Both the position numbers and the translations under genes were made by a program. A stretch of 64,000 nt of DNA from Carallia brachiata (taxonomy: Eukaryota; Streptophyta; Magnoliopsida; Malpighiales; Rhizophoraceae), in NCBI GenBank assembly GCA_021464245.1, contig JADCRB010000090.1:612008-676007 (forward strand), in the 5' to 3' direction. Each line of letters begins with the position of its first letter. The stretch's first letter is position 1. The notes below the pieces were generated by a model. That model did no database searches, had not been told where the DNA came from, and worked only from the letters and a program-made list of their open reading frames with translations. This document shows positions 11,484 to 21,650 of this stretch, piece by piece.

Positions 11484-12780
11484 GTGCCGCAAAAGGATGA
11501 TGAAGAAACTACAGCAGCCAACGTTGTATCTATACGTCTTGCTGAGGACGAGGATTGGCGTCAACCAATTATTGACTTCCTGCAACACGGAAAGTTGCCC
11601 GAATATCGCCGTCATAAAACAAAAATTCAACGACGAGCTCCCAGTTTCATATATCTCCAAGATGCTCTGTATCGAAGGTCTTTTAATGGAGTTTTACTTC
11701 GCTGCCTTGGCAATGAAGAGGCAAAACAAGCTCTTGCAGAAGCACATTTTGGCATTTGTAGCGGACATCAATCAGGGTCGAAATTGCACTCTCAGCTCAG
11801 AAGAATGGGATACTACCGGCCAACCATGGTACGTGATTCCATTGAGTTTGCTAAAACCTGTCAATCTAGTCCATTTCATGCCAATTACATACATCAACCA
11901 CCATAGCCACTGCATCCAACTGTCTCATCCTGACCCTTTGAAGCTTGGGGTCCCGATTTAGTGGAGCCCTTGCCAAAGTCGTCCTTAGGCCACCTCTACA
12001 TCCTCGCAGCAACAGATTATTTCTCAAAATGGGCCGAAAGTATTCCACTTAGAGAGTTAAAGAAGGAACATATTGTCAACTTCATTCGGACTCATCTGAT
12101 CTATCGCTATGGAGTTCATTGCTTCATCATCACTGATAATGGCAAGCAGTTTTACAATAGCTTGATGGACAAGCTGTGTGAGAAGTTCAAGCTCAAGCAG
12201 TACAAGTCATACACATACAATGCTCCGGCTAATGGCTTTGTTGAGGCATTCAACAAGACTTTGTGCAACTTATTACAGAAGGTAGTCCTAAATCTAAAAA
12301 AAAACTGGCATGATAGAATTCCGAAAGCATTATGGGCATATCGCACAACTTACTGGACTCCAACATAGGCTCACTTGTCTACGGCGTCGAAGCAATACTG
12401 CCTCTAGAGACGCAGATACCTTCTCTCCGTATAGCTGTTCTAGAGGGGCTCACACAGGAAGAAAATACTCGTCTGCATCTGGATGAGTTAGAAGCCATCG
12501 ATGAAAGGAGGCTCGAGGCACAACAGCAACTTGAGTGCTATCAAGCCCGGCCCACCAATGCTTTTAACTGCAGGGTTTGCCCTCGATCATTTCAAGTTGG
12601 GGATCTTGTCTTGGTAGTACGACGGCCCATCAACTTGAAACACCGGCCTGGTGACAAACTTACTTTCAAATGAGACGGACCATACTTAGTGCAAGAGGCA
12701 TATGCACACAACGTTTACTTGTTGTCAGACTAAGAAGGCGTCCGAATTGGCCCGATCAACAAAACATTTTTGAAGTAGTA
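11484..12780 (+). pseudogene. Integrase remnant
   Basis: Zinc-binding region near 11720-11850 (AHFGICSGHQ, RRMGYYRPTM, KTCQS). Core acidic residues are seen in WGPDLVEP (about 11950, Asp), IITDNGKQF (about 12128, Asp) and GFVEAFNKTL (about 12235, Glu). A frameshift near 12365 moves the frame to 12332-12673 (LVYGVEAILPLE, RSFQVGDLVLVVRRP). A stop replaces Trp in the GPY-type motif near 12672, followed by DGPYLVQEAY. No chromodomain is seen, which fits Tat rather than a chromovirus. Confidence 0.75.
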
Positions 12781-12782
12781 TT

Positions 12783-13230
12783 ATGTATGAAAAAAAAAAT
12801 CAAAAAAATTTTCAAAAAAAAAGAAAGAAAGAAGGAAAATCAAAAAATTCAAAAAAAAAATTCAAAAAATTCAAAAAAAAAAGAGTTCAGAAGTCTCGAT
12901 CCAGAAGTCCAAGCGAAAGTCCCAACCCGAAAGTCCAAACCCAAACACTTGAGCCCAAATCAAAAAGTCCAAGATCAACTCAGAAGCCCAAACACTTAAA
13001 CTCAAATCCAAAAAGCCCAAGTCTAGAAGTCCAAACACTCAAATCCAAAAAGTCTAAGTCCAAAAGCCCAAACACTCGAGCCCAAATCCAAAAAACCAAG
13101 TCCAATCCAAAACCCAAACACTCAAGTCCAAATCCAGAAGCCCAAGCACAAATCCAAAGCTTGAAAGCTTAAATCCAAATCCAAAATTCAAACACTCAAC
13201 ATCCAGTCCAACTTCTGGACCGCATGAAAA
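12783..13230 (+). repeat. Low-complexity region with degenerate short tandem repeats after integrase
   Basis: The first ~110 bases are A-rich with repeated ttcaaaaaa-type words. About 12900-13200 then repeats variants of aaatccaaaagcccaaacactc with a period of roughly 20-30 bases. One frame stays open and reads as a Lys/Ser/Pro-rich chain, but this is a by-product of the repeat. Tat elements are known for tandem repeats between pol and the 3' LTR. The outer element has a different repeat in the same slot (16801-17190). Confidence 0.6.
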
Positions 13231-13347
13231 TAAACTATGAACGGCCCAAAAATATAAAAGCGATCGTGAGTTTGAGTATGAGTCTCTGCTTCAGTCTCGT
13301 TTCAGTCTTCCCTGCGTATCAGACCTTTGTTCCTCTGTAGTAAAAAA
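13231..13347 (+). promoter_or_regulatory. Conserved leader of the captured WOX-like frame
   Basis: The sequence aaactatgaacggccc, a TATA-like TATAAAA (13253-13259) and a pyrimidine-rich run ending TTCCTCTGTAG just before the ATG at 13348 are matched in the outer element (16686-16800, minus strand). Either an internal promoter or a splice acceptor for an env-style spliced RNA would fit; the sequence alone does not decide. The minus copy has TTCTTACTGCAG at the corresponding place. Confidence 0.45.
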
Positions 13348-13941
13348 ATGGAATCATCTGCAGAACAACAAGTTAAGAAAGAAGAAATGTCACCCCACAA
13401 AAGATGGCACTCAACTATATCGCAACTGTAAATTTTGGAGGAGTTCTTCTACCACAATAGAGGTATTGTCCCTAACTCATCACAGATTCTCCAATTTGTC
13501 TCACGACTACTCCCGCTAGGGACAGTCGAAGGAAAAAATATATATTTTTTGTTCTACAATTGGAGAAACAATGAAAGAGCAGCGCTGAAAAATACTATTT
13601 TCAAAGTACAGCCCACCATTCCTATAGTAGATCTCACTGATACAGCTTCACCCTCAAATGAAGTAAGTCCAAGTTCTACCACTGCAATGGTCTCTCCACG
13701 CTATGCTAATCAAAGCCGTAACCTATGAGAATATGCATACTAGTCCTAGTTGTCTTACGGAGTCCGCCAAGTGTACATCCCTCATGGATACTTAAGTCCA
13801 CGAGGGACTTTTCCAGCAGGAAGAAGTCATTCTGGCAGCATCGACCGGTTGGAAGGTTCTTGCGACGTCAACCTCATCGGCCCACCAGATGAGACCAAGC
13901 TTGACTTGGAGTTACACTTGGAGCCCCACCAGGACAGCTGA
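13348..13941 (+). pseudogene. WUSCHEL-related homeobox (WOX)-like frame carried by the inner element
   Basis: One reading frame of 198 codons starts at ATG 13348 and ends at 13941, ten bases before the 3' LTR. Residues 19-75 follow the WOX homeodomain: RW at 19-20, ILEEFF, then LGTVEGKNIYF and NWRNNER in the third helix. Four internal stops lie at codons 28, 127, 132 and 134. In the minus-strand copy those codons are Gln and three Trp, so each stop is a C-to-T or G-to-A change. The C-terminus keeps DLELHL, an EAR-like LxLxL repressor motif. The WUS-box-like stretch of the sister copy is missing. WOX proteins are plant transcription factors that control stem-cell identity. This copy cannot make a full protein and is best seen as a dead capture. 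Confidence 0.8.
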
Positions 13942-13951
13942 TAGGATAAGG

Positions 13952-15446
13952 TGTAATGACTTTGGCAGCACGCAATAATGACTATTGCAACGCATGTTGG
14001 CTGTTGCCTCTTTTGAAGAAAGGAATGCTGAGGACCCCACCAAATTCTGCTTATTTGCTTTTTGACTTGTCAAAAACAAAGTTTTTTAGTGTGTATATAT
14101 TCTCTGCATGTCTGAGTCACATAACTCACCCCCCTTGAGTCTTTTTCTTTCTTAGAAACGAAAATGGCTAGCCCCTACACTTGACTTAGGAAATTTTTTG
14201 ATCAGAAGGCTGGAGGTGCATGGGCTAAGAAGAGAAGGAATAGTCTTCCTCGAGGGATCCCTAAAAGCCCTCGAAATTCAATCTCCAACGGCGTCGATGT
14301 CATGGAGTTCTAACCACTCTTCTTAGTTCACATCCATCACAGAAGGACGAGAAGTTACAATTATTCTCATCTTTCTTCAGATGCAGCGACGTACAGGAAA
14401 GTTTCAACTACTTTCCTTACATCGGAGCAGACTCAGGAATCATTACTATAGCCCGTCTCCCTGTGTGCAGGTCTTAAAATTTCGTAGTCCTGGACCTTCC
14501 TCATAGGAAGGTTCAAGTTCTTTACCTACCAGATCATCCTCACCAAAACTATGAAACTTTAAAGAACTTTTGCGAGCTATGGAAGCTCAACATCAGCTGA
14601 AACCAGAGTTTTAATTTATATATTAGCAGAAAGGCTGACTTCCTCAAGATCGTATCAATTTCCTATTGAGATCCAACAACAGCAAGCATATTCGGAGCTA
14701 CAAGACTTCAATATTCAATGTTCATCAAGACGTTTCAAACTTCAAACTGGACTTCAAGACTCGGTTCGAATCACATTCCAAAAGTTTTTCCTCACCAATT
14801 GCCACTCCATTGCCAACCTAATTAAAAGTCGGTGACTGCCAACCAATTGTCACTCCACTGCCAACAGCCACCAACTGTTGAGTTGGTGGCCATTATTTGG
14901 CGCGTGAGGGAGGCCTATAAATAAGGTCTCCCCCCCAATTCAATCAAGATCATCTAACAAAAATTTACAAAAAGAAAAATAAAAAAAATTTGAGAGAAAA
15001 ATAAAATTTAAAAATCTTTTAAGAAATTTCTCATTTTCTTATGTTTTTGTACTCTGCGGTATCCTCTCTCAACTCTTTTTTGAGAGATATCTCAGGTACA
15101 AGCCCCAAAAAATTGTTGTATCAATTTCCAAATGTATATTTAAATTATACTCTCTAATCGTAACAAATCTGGATCTGTGAAGGTATAAATCTAAATATTA
15201 CAAGTCCAATTGAGATCCAGTCTCGGTTCTCAACAAAACTCACTCAGTTCAAGACAAAACTGTGGAAATTTACTGCTGTCAATATCAAGCTCGTGCAGCC
15301 CTTGACAGAGTTACATAGGAACACTAATCGGAGGATTTACGAAGATCGACTCACGTAAATTTCCTTTTATTTTAAATTTTTATTTGTACTTTATATTTGT
15401 ATTTTTGAGTCTAACTGTTGCAAGTTCGAGATTTATGCCCGTTACA
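13952..15446 (+). repeat. 3' LTR of the inner element
   Basis: About 1495 bases, starting TGTAATGAC after a purine tract (ataggataagg) and ending CCCGTTACA, so the ends are TGTAA...TTACA. A TATA box (CCTATAAATAAGG) lies near 14913. The first ~570 bases align with the outer element's 3' LTR (16038 down to 15447), and the last ~100 with 18498-18590. No second copy survives here, so the edges rest on this comparison. Confidence 0.78.
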
Positions 15447-16038
15447 CCTCCTCATGAAGAAGGTTCAGTATCACAGAACTTCAAGGCCAACACACAGAGA
15501 GACGGGCTGTAGTGATGACTCCCTTATTTGTTTTGATGTAAGGAGAGTAGTTGAAACTTCCCCGTCCGTCGCCACATTTGAGAACATATGAGGATGGTTA
15601 CAACTTTTTAGCTCGTTGTGATAGATGTGAACTAAAAATAGTAGTTGGAATTTCATCGACCAAGATGGCGTCAGAGGCTGAGATTTGAGAGCTTCTAAAG
15701 ATTCTTTGAAGCGAACGTCTATTTCTCTTTCTAATTCTTGTGTCTGCGGCTTTTTAATTAAAGAATTTCCTTTAAAAGAAAGTGTAAGGACAAGCCATCT
15801 TCTTTCTTCAGAGAGAAAGAAGAGGGGTGAGTTTTGTGAGTCGAACATGTAGAAAATATATACATAACAAAACCTACTCTTTTTTTTTCTTTTGATTTTT
15901 TTTATGCAAAAGTCAAAAAGAGGATATGCTAGATCAGATGGGGATCCTCATTCGCATCCCTTTCCGTCATAAGGGACAAACGATGCAGTGGCCGAAGCGT
16001 GTTGCACAAGTCAAGGCAATGTCGCAAAAGTTGTTGCA
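15447..16038 (-). repeat. 5' part of the outer element's 3' LTR
   Basis: Read on the minus strand from 16038 (TGCAACAAC after aagataagg) it aligns with the start of the inner LTR, including ttttgacttt, tatatatttt and a shared cagcccgtctc. The match stops at 15447, exactly where the inner element's LTR ends. This identifies the inner element as the later insertion. Confidence 0.75.
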
Positions 16039-16049
16039 CCTTATCTTTG

Positions 16050-16685
16050 TCAATCGACTTTGTGGGGCCCGAGGCGTAACTCCAAGTCAATTGCATCCTC
16101 GTTTGGCAGGTTGTTGACATTAATACTATTGGAACTTTCCTTCTGATTGACATCGGCGGGGTGTACTGGAAAGAGAGGCATAGCTTCACCAAAATAGCTT
16201 CCTCCTTGAGTAAGGTTTCCTCTCGAATTGAAATACTCGTAAGGGATGAACCCCTGGTTGATTCCATAAAACCACCAAGACCAATACGTGTAGCCCCACA
16301 GGCTATAGTTTTGATTAAAATAGCCTTGAGGGACCGTTGCAGTTGTGGAGCTTGGACCTACCTTATTTAAGGACGACGCTATACTGGTGAGATCTACCAC
16401 AGAAACAGCTTCGATGGTAGACTGTGCTTTAGAAACAACAGTTCTGTGTATTACTCTTTCCCTATTTCTCCGATTCTAAAACCAGAAATACACATTTTTT
16501 GTCTCAACTGCTCCGTACAGCCGCAGTCGCAAAGTAAGTTGAAAGAGTTGTGATAAACTAGGCCAAATACTTTTATTGTTGCGAAAGTACTCCTCCAAGA
16601 TTTGCAATTGCACTAAACTTGGTTGCCATCTAATGCGCGGTGATCTATCCTTTCCCTTGTTGTAAAGTTCTGTAACTAATTCCAT
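16050..16685 (-). pseudogene. WOX-like homeobox frame in the outer element, one stop
   Basis: One frame of 212 codons runs from ATG 16685 to the stop at 16050, ending 11 bases before the LTR. Residues 19-77 form a WOX-type homeodomain: RW (19-20), QLQILEEYFRNN, RLYGAVETKNVYFWF, then NRRNRER. A single TAG at codon 70 (16476-16478) stands where WFQN needs Gln, so CAG to TAG is likely. After the domain comes MPLFPVHP (169-176), close to the WUS-box, and DLELRL (200-205), an EAR-like repressor motif. A Tyr/Trp-rich stretch lies between. Length and motif order match a short WOX protein. The copy at 13348 is a diverged relative at the same slot of a related element. Which WOX clade donated it cannot be told by eye. 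Confidence 0.82.
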
Positions 16686-16800
16686 ATTTTTTGCTGAAAT
16701 GATGGAGAAGCTTGACCTGCAGTAAGAACAAGCAAAAGGTTGAGACTAAAATAGTGATTCAGACTCAAACTCTCAATCGTTTTTATCCTTTTGGGCTGTT
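16686..16800 (-). promoter_or_regulatory. Leader of the outer WOX-like frame
   Basis: On the minus strand it reads aaactatgaacagccc, a TATA-like gataaaaa, a stretch like gagtttgagtctga, then TTCTTACTGCAG shortly before the ATG. It aligns along its length with 13231-13347 of the inner element, so the shared unit includes the upstream region as well as the coding frame. Confidence 0.45.
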
Positions 16801-17190
16801 CATAGTTTATACTCATGTGGGCCAAGAGTGTTGGACTGGATTTTGAGCCGTTCATAGTTTATACTCGTGCGGGCCAAGAGTGTTGGACTGTTGTTACCGT
16901 CTCACCTTTTATACTTGTGCGGGCAATGAGTATGAGTTGTCGCCTTTTATGTTCGCGAGAGGTAGGAATCTGTTGTTGGATTGTCGCCTCTTATACTCGT
17001 GCAAGGCAGGAGTTTGGATTTGCTTATGAGTTGTTCGCCTTTTAAACTCGTGCGATGAAGGAGTGTAATGTTGGGTTATCGCATTTTATACTCATACAAG
17101 GCAGGAGTATTGTTTTACTGTTGCTATTGCTGTTTCGCTTTTTATACTCGTGCGGGTAAGGAGTATGAGTTGTCGCTTTTACGCTCCTTT
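16801..17190. repeat. Degenerate minisatellite around TTTTATACTCGTGC
   Basis: Seven or more copies of a unit of about 55-65 bases, with the core gccttttatactcgtgcggg followed by a variant of gagtatgagttg. In the outer element this array occupies the place of pol and the post-pol spacer. Arrays in this slot are known for Tat-type elements. Confidence 0.75.
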
Positions 17191-17219
17191 AAGATAAAGC
17201 ACTTCTTAGTTGGATGGCT

Positions 17220-18487
17220 AACTGTGCAGTGATACCTGCAGAATTTCATATCATTGACTTGATCCTTCTGATAGCGTTGCTTACATTTTGGAAACTTGAT
17301 CAGCTTAGCTTTCAAAAGTTAATCAAAAATATCTCGAACGTCAAAGTTAGGAAATAGATACTTCTTCTGTTCCAACTCTCGCAATGTCGCTTTTCCCTTA
17401 TCTTGTTGTTTCGGTTGATTTGTTGGTACTGAAGGGCTCACTTTCGCTTTAGCTCCTCCTTTTATTGGTGAAGTATCAACAGTCGTCACCCTCACGCTGG
17501 TCTAGTTTGATGGGAACCATGCCCCCAAAGGTCTTGATGCTTATCTCTATGTCATGGGCCTGAGTCGCCAATTCCTCAAAAGTTCAAGGTTTGATGCCCT
17601 GCAAGATGTATAGTAGCTCCCAGTGCATCCCCTGAATGAGCATTTCTACAGCAAAATGCTCCGTCAGATGATCTTTGCAATTCATACTGAGAGCACGTCA
17701 TCTATTTATGTATTCGATGACAGGCTCCCATTTCTTTTGCTTGGTGCTTGTGAGCCCCATCATGCTCATTATTCGACGGGTGTTGAAAAATCTGTTGAGA
17801 AACTCGCATCACAGCAATTCCCAACTGTTAATTGATTCTGGTTCAGATTTATGAACCAAGTGAAGGCAACGTCCTTCGGTGAATGAACAAATTGTTTCAC
17901 CAAAAGGTCGTCATAAGTTCATGTGTTGTTGCAGGTTTCAATGAAGTAAGCAATGTACTGCTTTGGATCACCTCGTCCATCGAATTGTTGAAACTTGGGC
18001 GGCTGGTAGCCCAAAAGCATGCTGAAGTTTTCAATCCGTCTCGTGTATAATTTGACGTATATTTTTGAACTTGAAAATGGTACACTTTGCTGTAGACGAA
18101 TTGTATTCGTTATAATATCCTATAATTGTTAGATTGATAACGAAGCAATAGAACTTGAAGGCAGTAGCTGTGTGGGACCGTCTTGTTATTTTTCTACCGT
18201 CAAGGTGTTGGCTGGAGTTGTTTTAGAAGTGAAACCGGATGGATATGGTTGCTCCTCGCAGGTCTCGGGATCAACTTGGATTGGTGCCTTTATTTTGACA
18301 TTGGTGATTTTTAATTCTTTTCTTCCAAAGCTTTGAGAAGTTAAAAAATTTTACTTTCCAATTCTACGATCTTGTCTTCTGTGTTGGTTACGCTTGTCAT
18401 CATGATTGGGACAACATCGGTGTTGGATCCCTGCTAATTTTTTTTTGTAGGAGTACAAGATAAGAGGTAGAGATGTCCCACTAGGCA
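17220..18487 (-). pseudogene. gag of the outer element, broken
   Basis: Reading leftward from about 18487, frames with several stops and shifts give FSMLLGYQPPKFQQFDGRG (about 18000), IETCNN, MLIQGMHWELLYILQGIKP (about 17600), TQAHDIEISIKTFGG and, near 17250, MKFCRYHCTVSHPTKKCF. This is a full-length gag of the same Ty3/Gypsy group as the inner element, including the part the inner one lost. Only about 10 bases separate the LTR end (18498) from the first ATG, and I see no primer binding site there, so the leader is probably deleted. Confidence 0.8.
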
Positions 18488-18497
18488 TGTCAAAAAT

Positions 18498-19338
18498 TGT
18501 AATGGGACCGTTAATTTTGAGTCTAAAACAGTTAGACTTGAAAATACATATATAAATTACAAATGAAAATTTAAAATTTATATGGAGTCAATTTCTATGT
18601 GATCATCCCATTAATACTTCGTTTTGATGTCATCAAGGGCCATCAGGGCTTGATCTTAACCAAGAGAGGCTGAATTTTCACAGCTTGGTCTTGAACTGTA
18701 GGAAATAAACTCCACCGAGGACCGAGGCTTTATCTCGAGTGGATGCTGGAACTCCGGTGAGGGTCTTATGGGTTTGATATCAGATGAACTGGTTTTGACT
18801 CCACTGAGAGCCAAGCCTTGATCTCACTTGGACTGATTTAGTTCCGTTGATGGCTGTAGAGATTTTATCTCAGATGGACTGGCTCTGTTAAGGGGGGCCG
18901 TAAAAGGTTTAATCTAAATAGATGTTTAATATTTAAATATTTTGGACTTTTTATCAGGCAGATCTAATTCTGTAGTAATTAGAGAGTATACACCCAAAAT
19001 ATGTATGAAAATAAGTATAATAAATATTTTGAACCTTCTATTTGGCAAATCGCACTTAATAATGTACAGAATACATACACTCAAAATATGAAGATATATG
19101 GAGAGGATTTGGAATTGTTTTGTAATGTTTTAGCAAATGCTTCCCTCTCGCCGTTGGTTTTCTTGGGCAGCTGAATGGCCTATTTATAGGCCATTCCCTG
19201 CCAGGTTTTTCCCTTTTTTTTTTTTTTTCTTATAATGTATATGTTGCATTTTAAAGGTCAAAACAGACCTTCGAAAATTCAAAGGTGGGTTCCTACCTTT
19301 GTACATTCTTCTTTTTTTTTTTTTTTTTTTAGTTTACA
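18498..19338 (-). repeat. 5' LTR of the outer element, shortened
   Basis: Read on the minus strand it starts TGTAAACT at 19338 and ends CCCATTACA at 18498. It contains a TATA box (CCTATAAATAGGCC near 19180), and its last third aligns with the end of the inner LTR. At about 840 bases it is shorter than the inner LTR, and its start does not match the 3' LTR start at 16038. It probably lost several hundred bases near its start, leaving the A-tract at 19311-19330. Confidence 0.7.
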
Positions 19339-19343
19339 AAGGT

Positions 19344-19716
19344 ATCTCACAAGTTTGATATTTATAGTTATGAGATACTGGTTATTAAGATGATTGAAGG
19401 AAGACAGAACCCTAGTATTGCAGTTGAAAATACAAGTGAGATATACTTTCCTAAGTGGATACACAAACGTCTTGAGCATGGTGAAAAACTTGGACTTCCT
19501 GGAATCAACGGTGAGGAGGAAAACAATGTAGCAAGAAAAATGATATTAGTGAGCTTGTGGTGCATACAAACTAATCCGTGGAATCAATCACCTGTGAATA
19601 GAGTAGTTGAAATGTTGCAAGCAAGCCTTGAGTCATTGTCAATCCCTCTTAGGCCTTGCCTTCCCCTGCAAGAGCCCTTGAAATATCATTGGCAAGTTCT
19701 TGAATACTATCCTTAG
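19344..19716 (+). pseudogene. LRK10L2-type kinase pseudogene, 3' part after the retrotransposon
   Basis: Resumes at the codons for the kinase F-helix (SHKFDIYSYEI) and continues to the C-terminus. It aligns with 1175-1577 of the intact copy at high identity, including WIHKRLEHGEKLGLPGI and MLQASLESL. The frame from 19390 is open to a stop at 19714-19716 because an indel changes the last residues. Joined conceptually with 7481-8661, it shows one kinase gene split by about 10.7 kb of retrotransposon. Confidence 0.88.
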
Positions 19717-21610
19717 AGCAACTAGATTCTCAAAAGGGATGAAATGTAATCCTTTTTCACATGGGCCATTTTTAGCCCTTGAAGTAGTGACTAATGATGT
19801 CTTCCAATAAACTGTATCACACAAGAGCTTGTCTATCTTAATTGCTCTAAAAGGCAATCAACAACAGATTACATACTGTTAAGATGACCTTTTTTTCACA
19901 TACATGTTAGTTGTTCCCAAATAGGACAATCGCAGGTGAGATGACACTATCATAACTACTTTCGTAGGCAGCAGAATCATTGATCCTTAGCAAAAATTTC
20001 TAGCAACTCTACTGATGCTTTTCTCTTTTCTGGATCATCCCCTCTACTAACACTTGATGTTGAATGCCTTAACATGTATGATCATAGAAAAGGAAACCCA
20101 AACAAGGTCCGAAACAAAAGAATCCCTTTGGTACACAGAAAATATATCTATCTTTCTACGGCACAAAACAGATTTCAGATCTATAATCTCAACCTTGAAG
20201 ACCTCCAAATAATGCCTACGGATTGATGATGGGCCAACTCTATCAATTACGAACTTGTTGCATCGACCGAAATCTCTTCTTCCTTTCAAGACAGAGGGGA
20301 CTAACAGCAACCTAATCAGTGATCCCATTAGGTTCATTGTGACCGCAAACCCACTATTAATGTAATTGACTATATACGTATCATTCTTTTTTCTTGTAAC
20401 TTTCACAAGTTGTTGGCATATGCCGTGGCAATTGGGCAAAAAGCTGTGCATTTAATTACTACTTTAAAAAAGTATCATTCTTTTTTGTGACGTTGATGTA
20501 CAAAAATCCTTTTTTTTTTTTTCATATTGAGAAATTCCATTGCAAAGAACAAGTCTTTTCCCGTTATTGTTCGGAAGTGAACGATCATTTCCAAAGAATT
20601 CAATGCCCGATATTTAGAGTCTAAGAGATTGTTGCGGAAGTACTCACTTAACAATTTTAAGTAATAAAAAATTCAATAATAAAATTTTATTATTAAAAAT
20701 ATAAATATTATTATTTAAAATTTAATACTTATTATATTTTACACATTTTTTTAAACCAAAAAATTCGGTCGCCCAAACTTTTCCAATTTTCGAAGTGGAG
20801 GGGGCTAAGATGGAAAATGATGTAATGGTTTGGACCTTTTGCCGAGATGAAAGTCAAAGAGTTGAGAGTTCGACAGACGGAAATTAGCAAGGACGGGATG
20901 AATAGAAGGGAAAAGCAAGGAGTGGAAAATGAAAGCAATATATTCTTCTTATGGGTTGTTTGGTGTTATGACCAAACATTGAGGAAAAGAAAGTACACAA
21001 GAAAGTACACTACTATTTCTGTAATTCAAATTTTACTTTTTTATAAAATTATTGTTTTCAATTCAAAAGGATAAATTGGGTTGAAGTTTTCATGCGTTGA
21101 AGGTTTTTTTTTCTTTTTTTCTCTAAATTTTAGTGGAGATAATTTGCTACTATAAAAAAAAAAAAATCGGTAAAAGAGACAACTAAAAATTGATGAATAT
21201 CAAATTTTTCGATCGAAAGATTCAACCCTCCACCATTTTATTTAAGAAACTTCTCAATTGTTTCTTTTTCTTCTCACTTTCATGCTAAATGTCATATAAA
21301 AATATCTTTATCTACTTCTTAATAATTAGCCCGTAAAAACTAAGTACATCTTATAAGGGAAAAAAACCAATAAACAAGAAGCCTTGCATTAATTGAAAGG
21401 ATTAAGCTGGTCAACTTGGCAAGATGCTGAACTTTCTATACAATCTTCATCTCATCTTTGGTCCTTGTCTGAAATTCAATAGTCAACATTTATGGCAGCT
21501 ATGGCCTACTCCATGCCACAAACTCAAAGTGGCCTAGTCAAACTCATCCTCAATTGTCATACCTCTCCCAATTATAATCCTTCAATCCTACAACCTCCTG
21601 CCCCTCCACA

Positions 21611-21650
<40 letters not shown>

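Larger units (their letters stand above)
8749..15446 (+). mobile_element. Inner Ty3/Gypsy element (Tat-like), 5'-truncated, nested in the outer LTR
   Basis: Order: C-terminal gag, protease, RT with its first half deleted, RNase H, a second RNase H-like domain, integrase, low-complexity region, WOX-like frame, 3' LTR (13952-15446). The 5' LTR and most of gag are missing. All coding parts have stops and frameshifts. Two RNase H-type domains in a row are known for the Tat branch. The 3' LTR end at 15446 abuts the outer element's LTR at 15447 in opposite orientation, which fixes the nesting order. Confidence 0.85.
8662..19338 (-). mobile_element. Outer Ty3/Gypsy element, antisense, with a nested element inside
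   Basis: In its own orientation (right to left) it has a 5' LTR (19338-18498), gag (about 18487-17220), a tandem-repeat region (about 17190-16801) and a WOX-like frame (16685-16050). The 3' LTR starts at 16038 and is interrupted at 15447. The end of that LTR reappears at 8748-8662, so the plus-strand element at 8749-15446 lies inside the LTR. Pol is absent, so this element is non-autonomous. LTR ends read TGTAA...TTACA. Flanking 5-mers taagt (8657-8661) and aaggt (19339-19343) fit a worn target duplication in the kinase codons. Gag type and tandem repeats point to the Tat branch. Confidence 0.82.

Noticed and set aside
12783..13172. Lys/Ser/Pro-rich open frame of 129 codons as a real protein
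   Set aside because: It is the translation of a degenerate short tandem repeat inside a dead retroelement.
15471..15848. 125-codon minus-strand frame
   Set aside because: It lies within the outer element's 3' LTR and has no family resemblance.
20047..20451. 134-codon minus-strand frame
   Set aside because: It has a weak resemblance to wall-associated receptor ectodomains in a few residues only, no signal peptide, no splice context and no paralogue in the window. Not strong enough to call.
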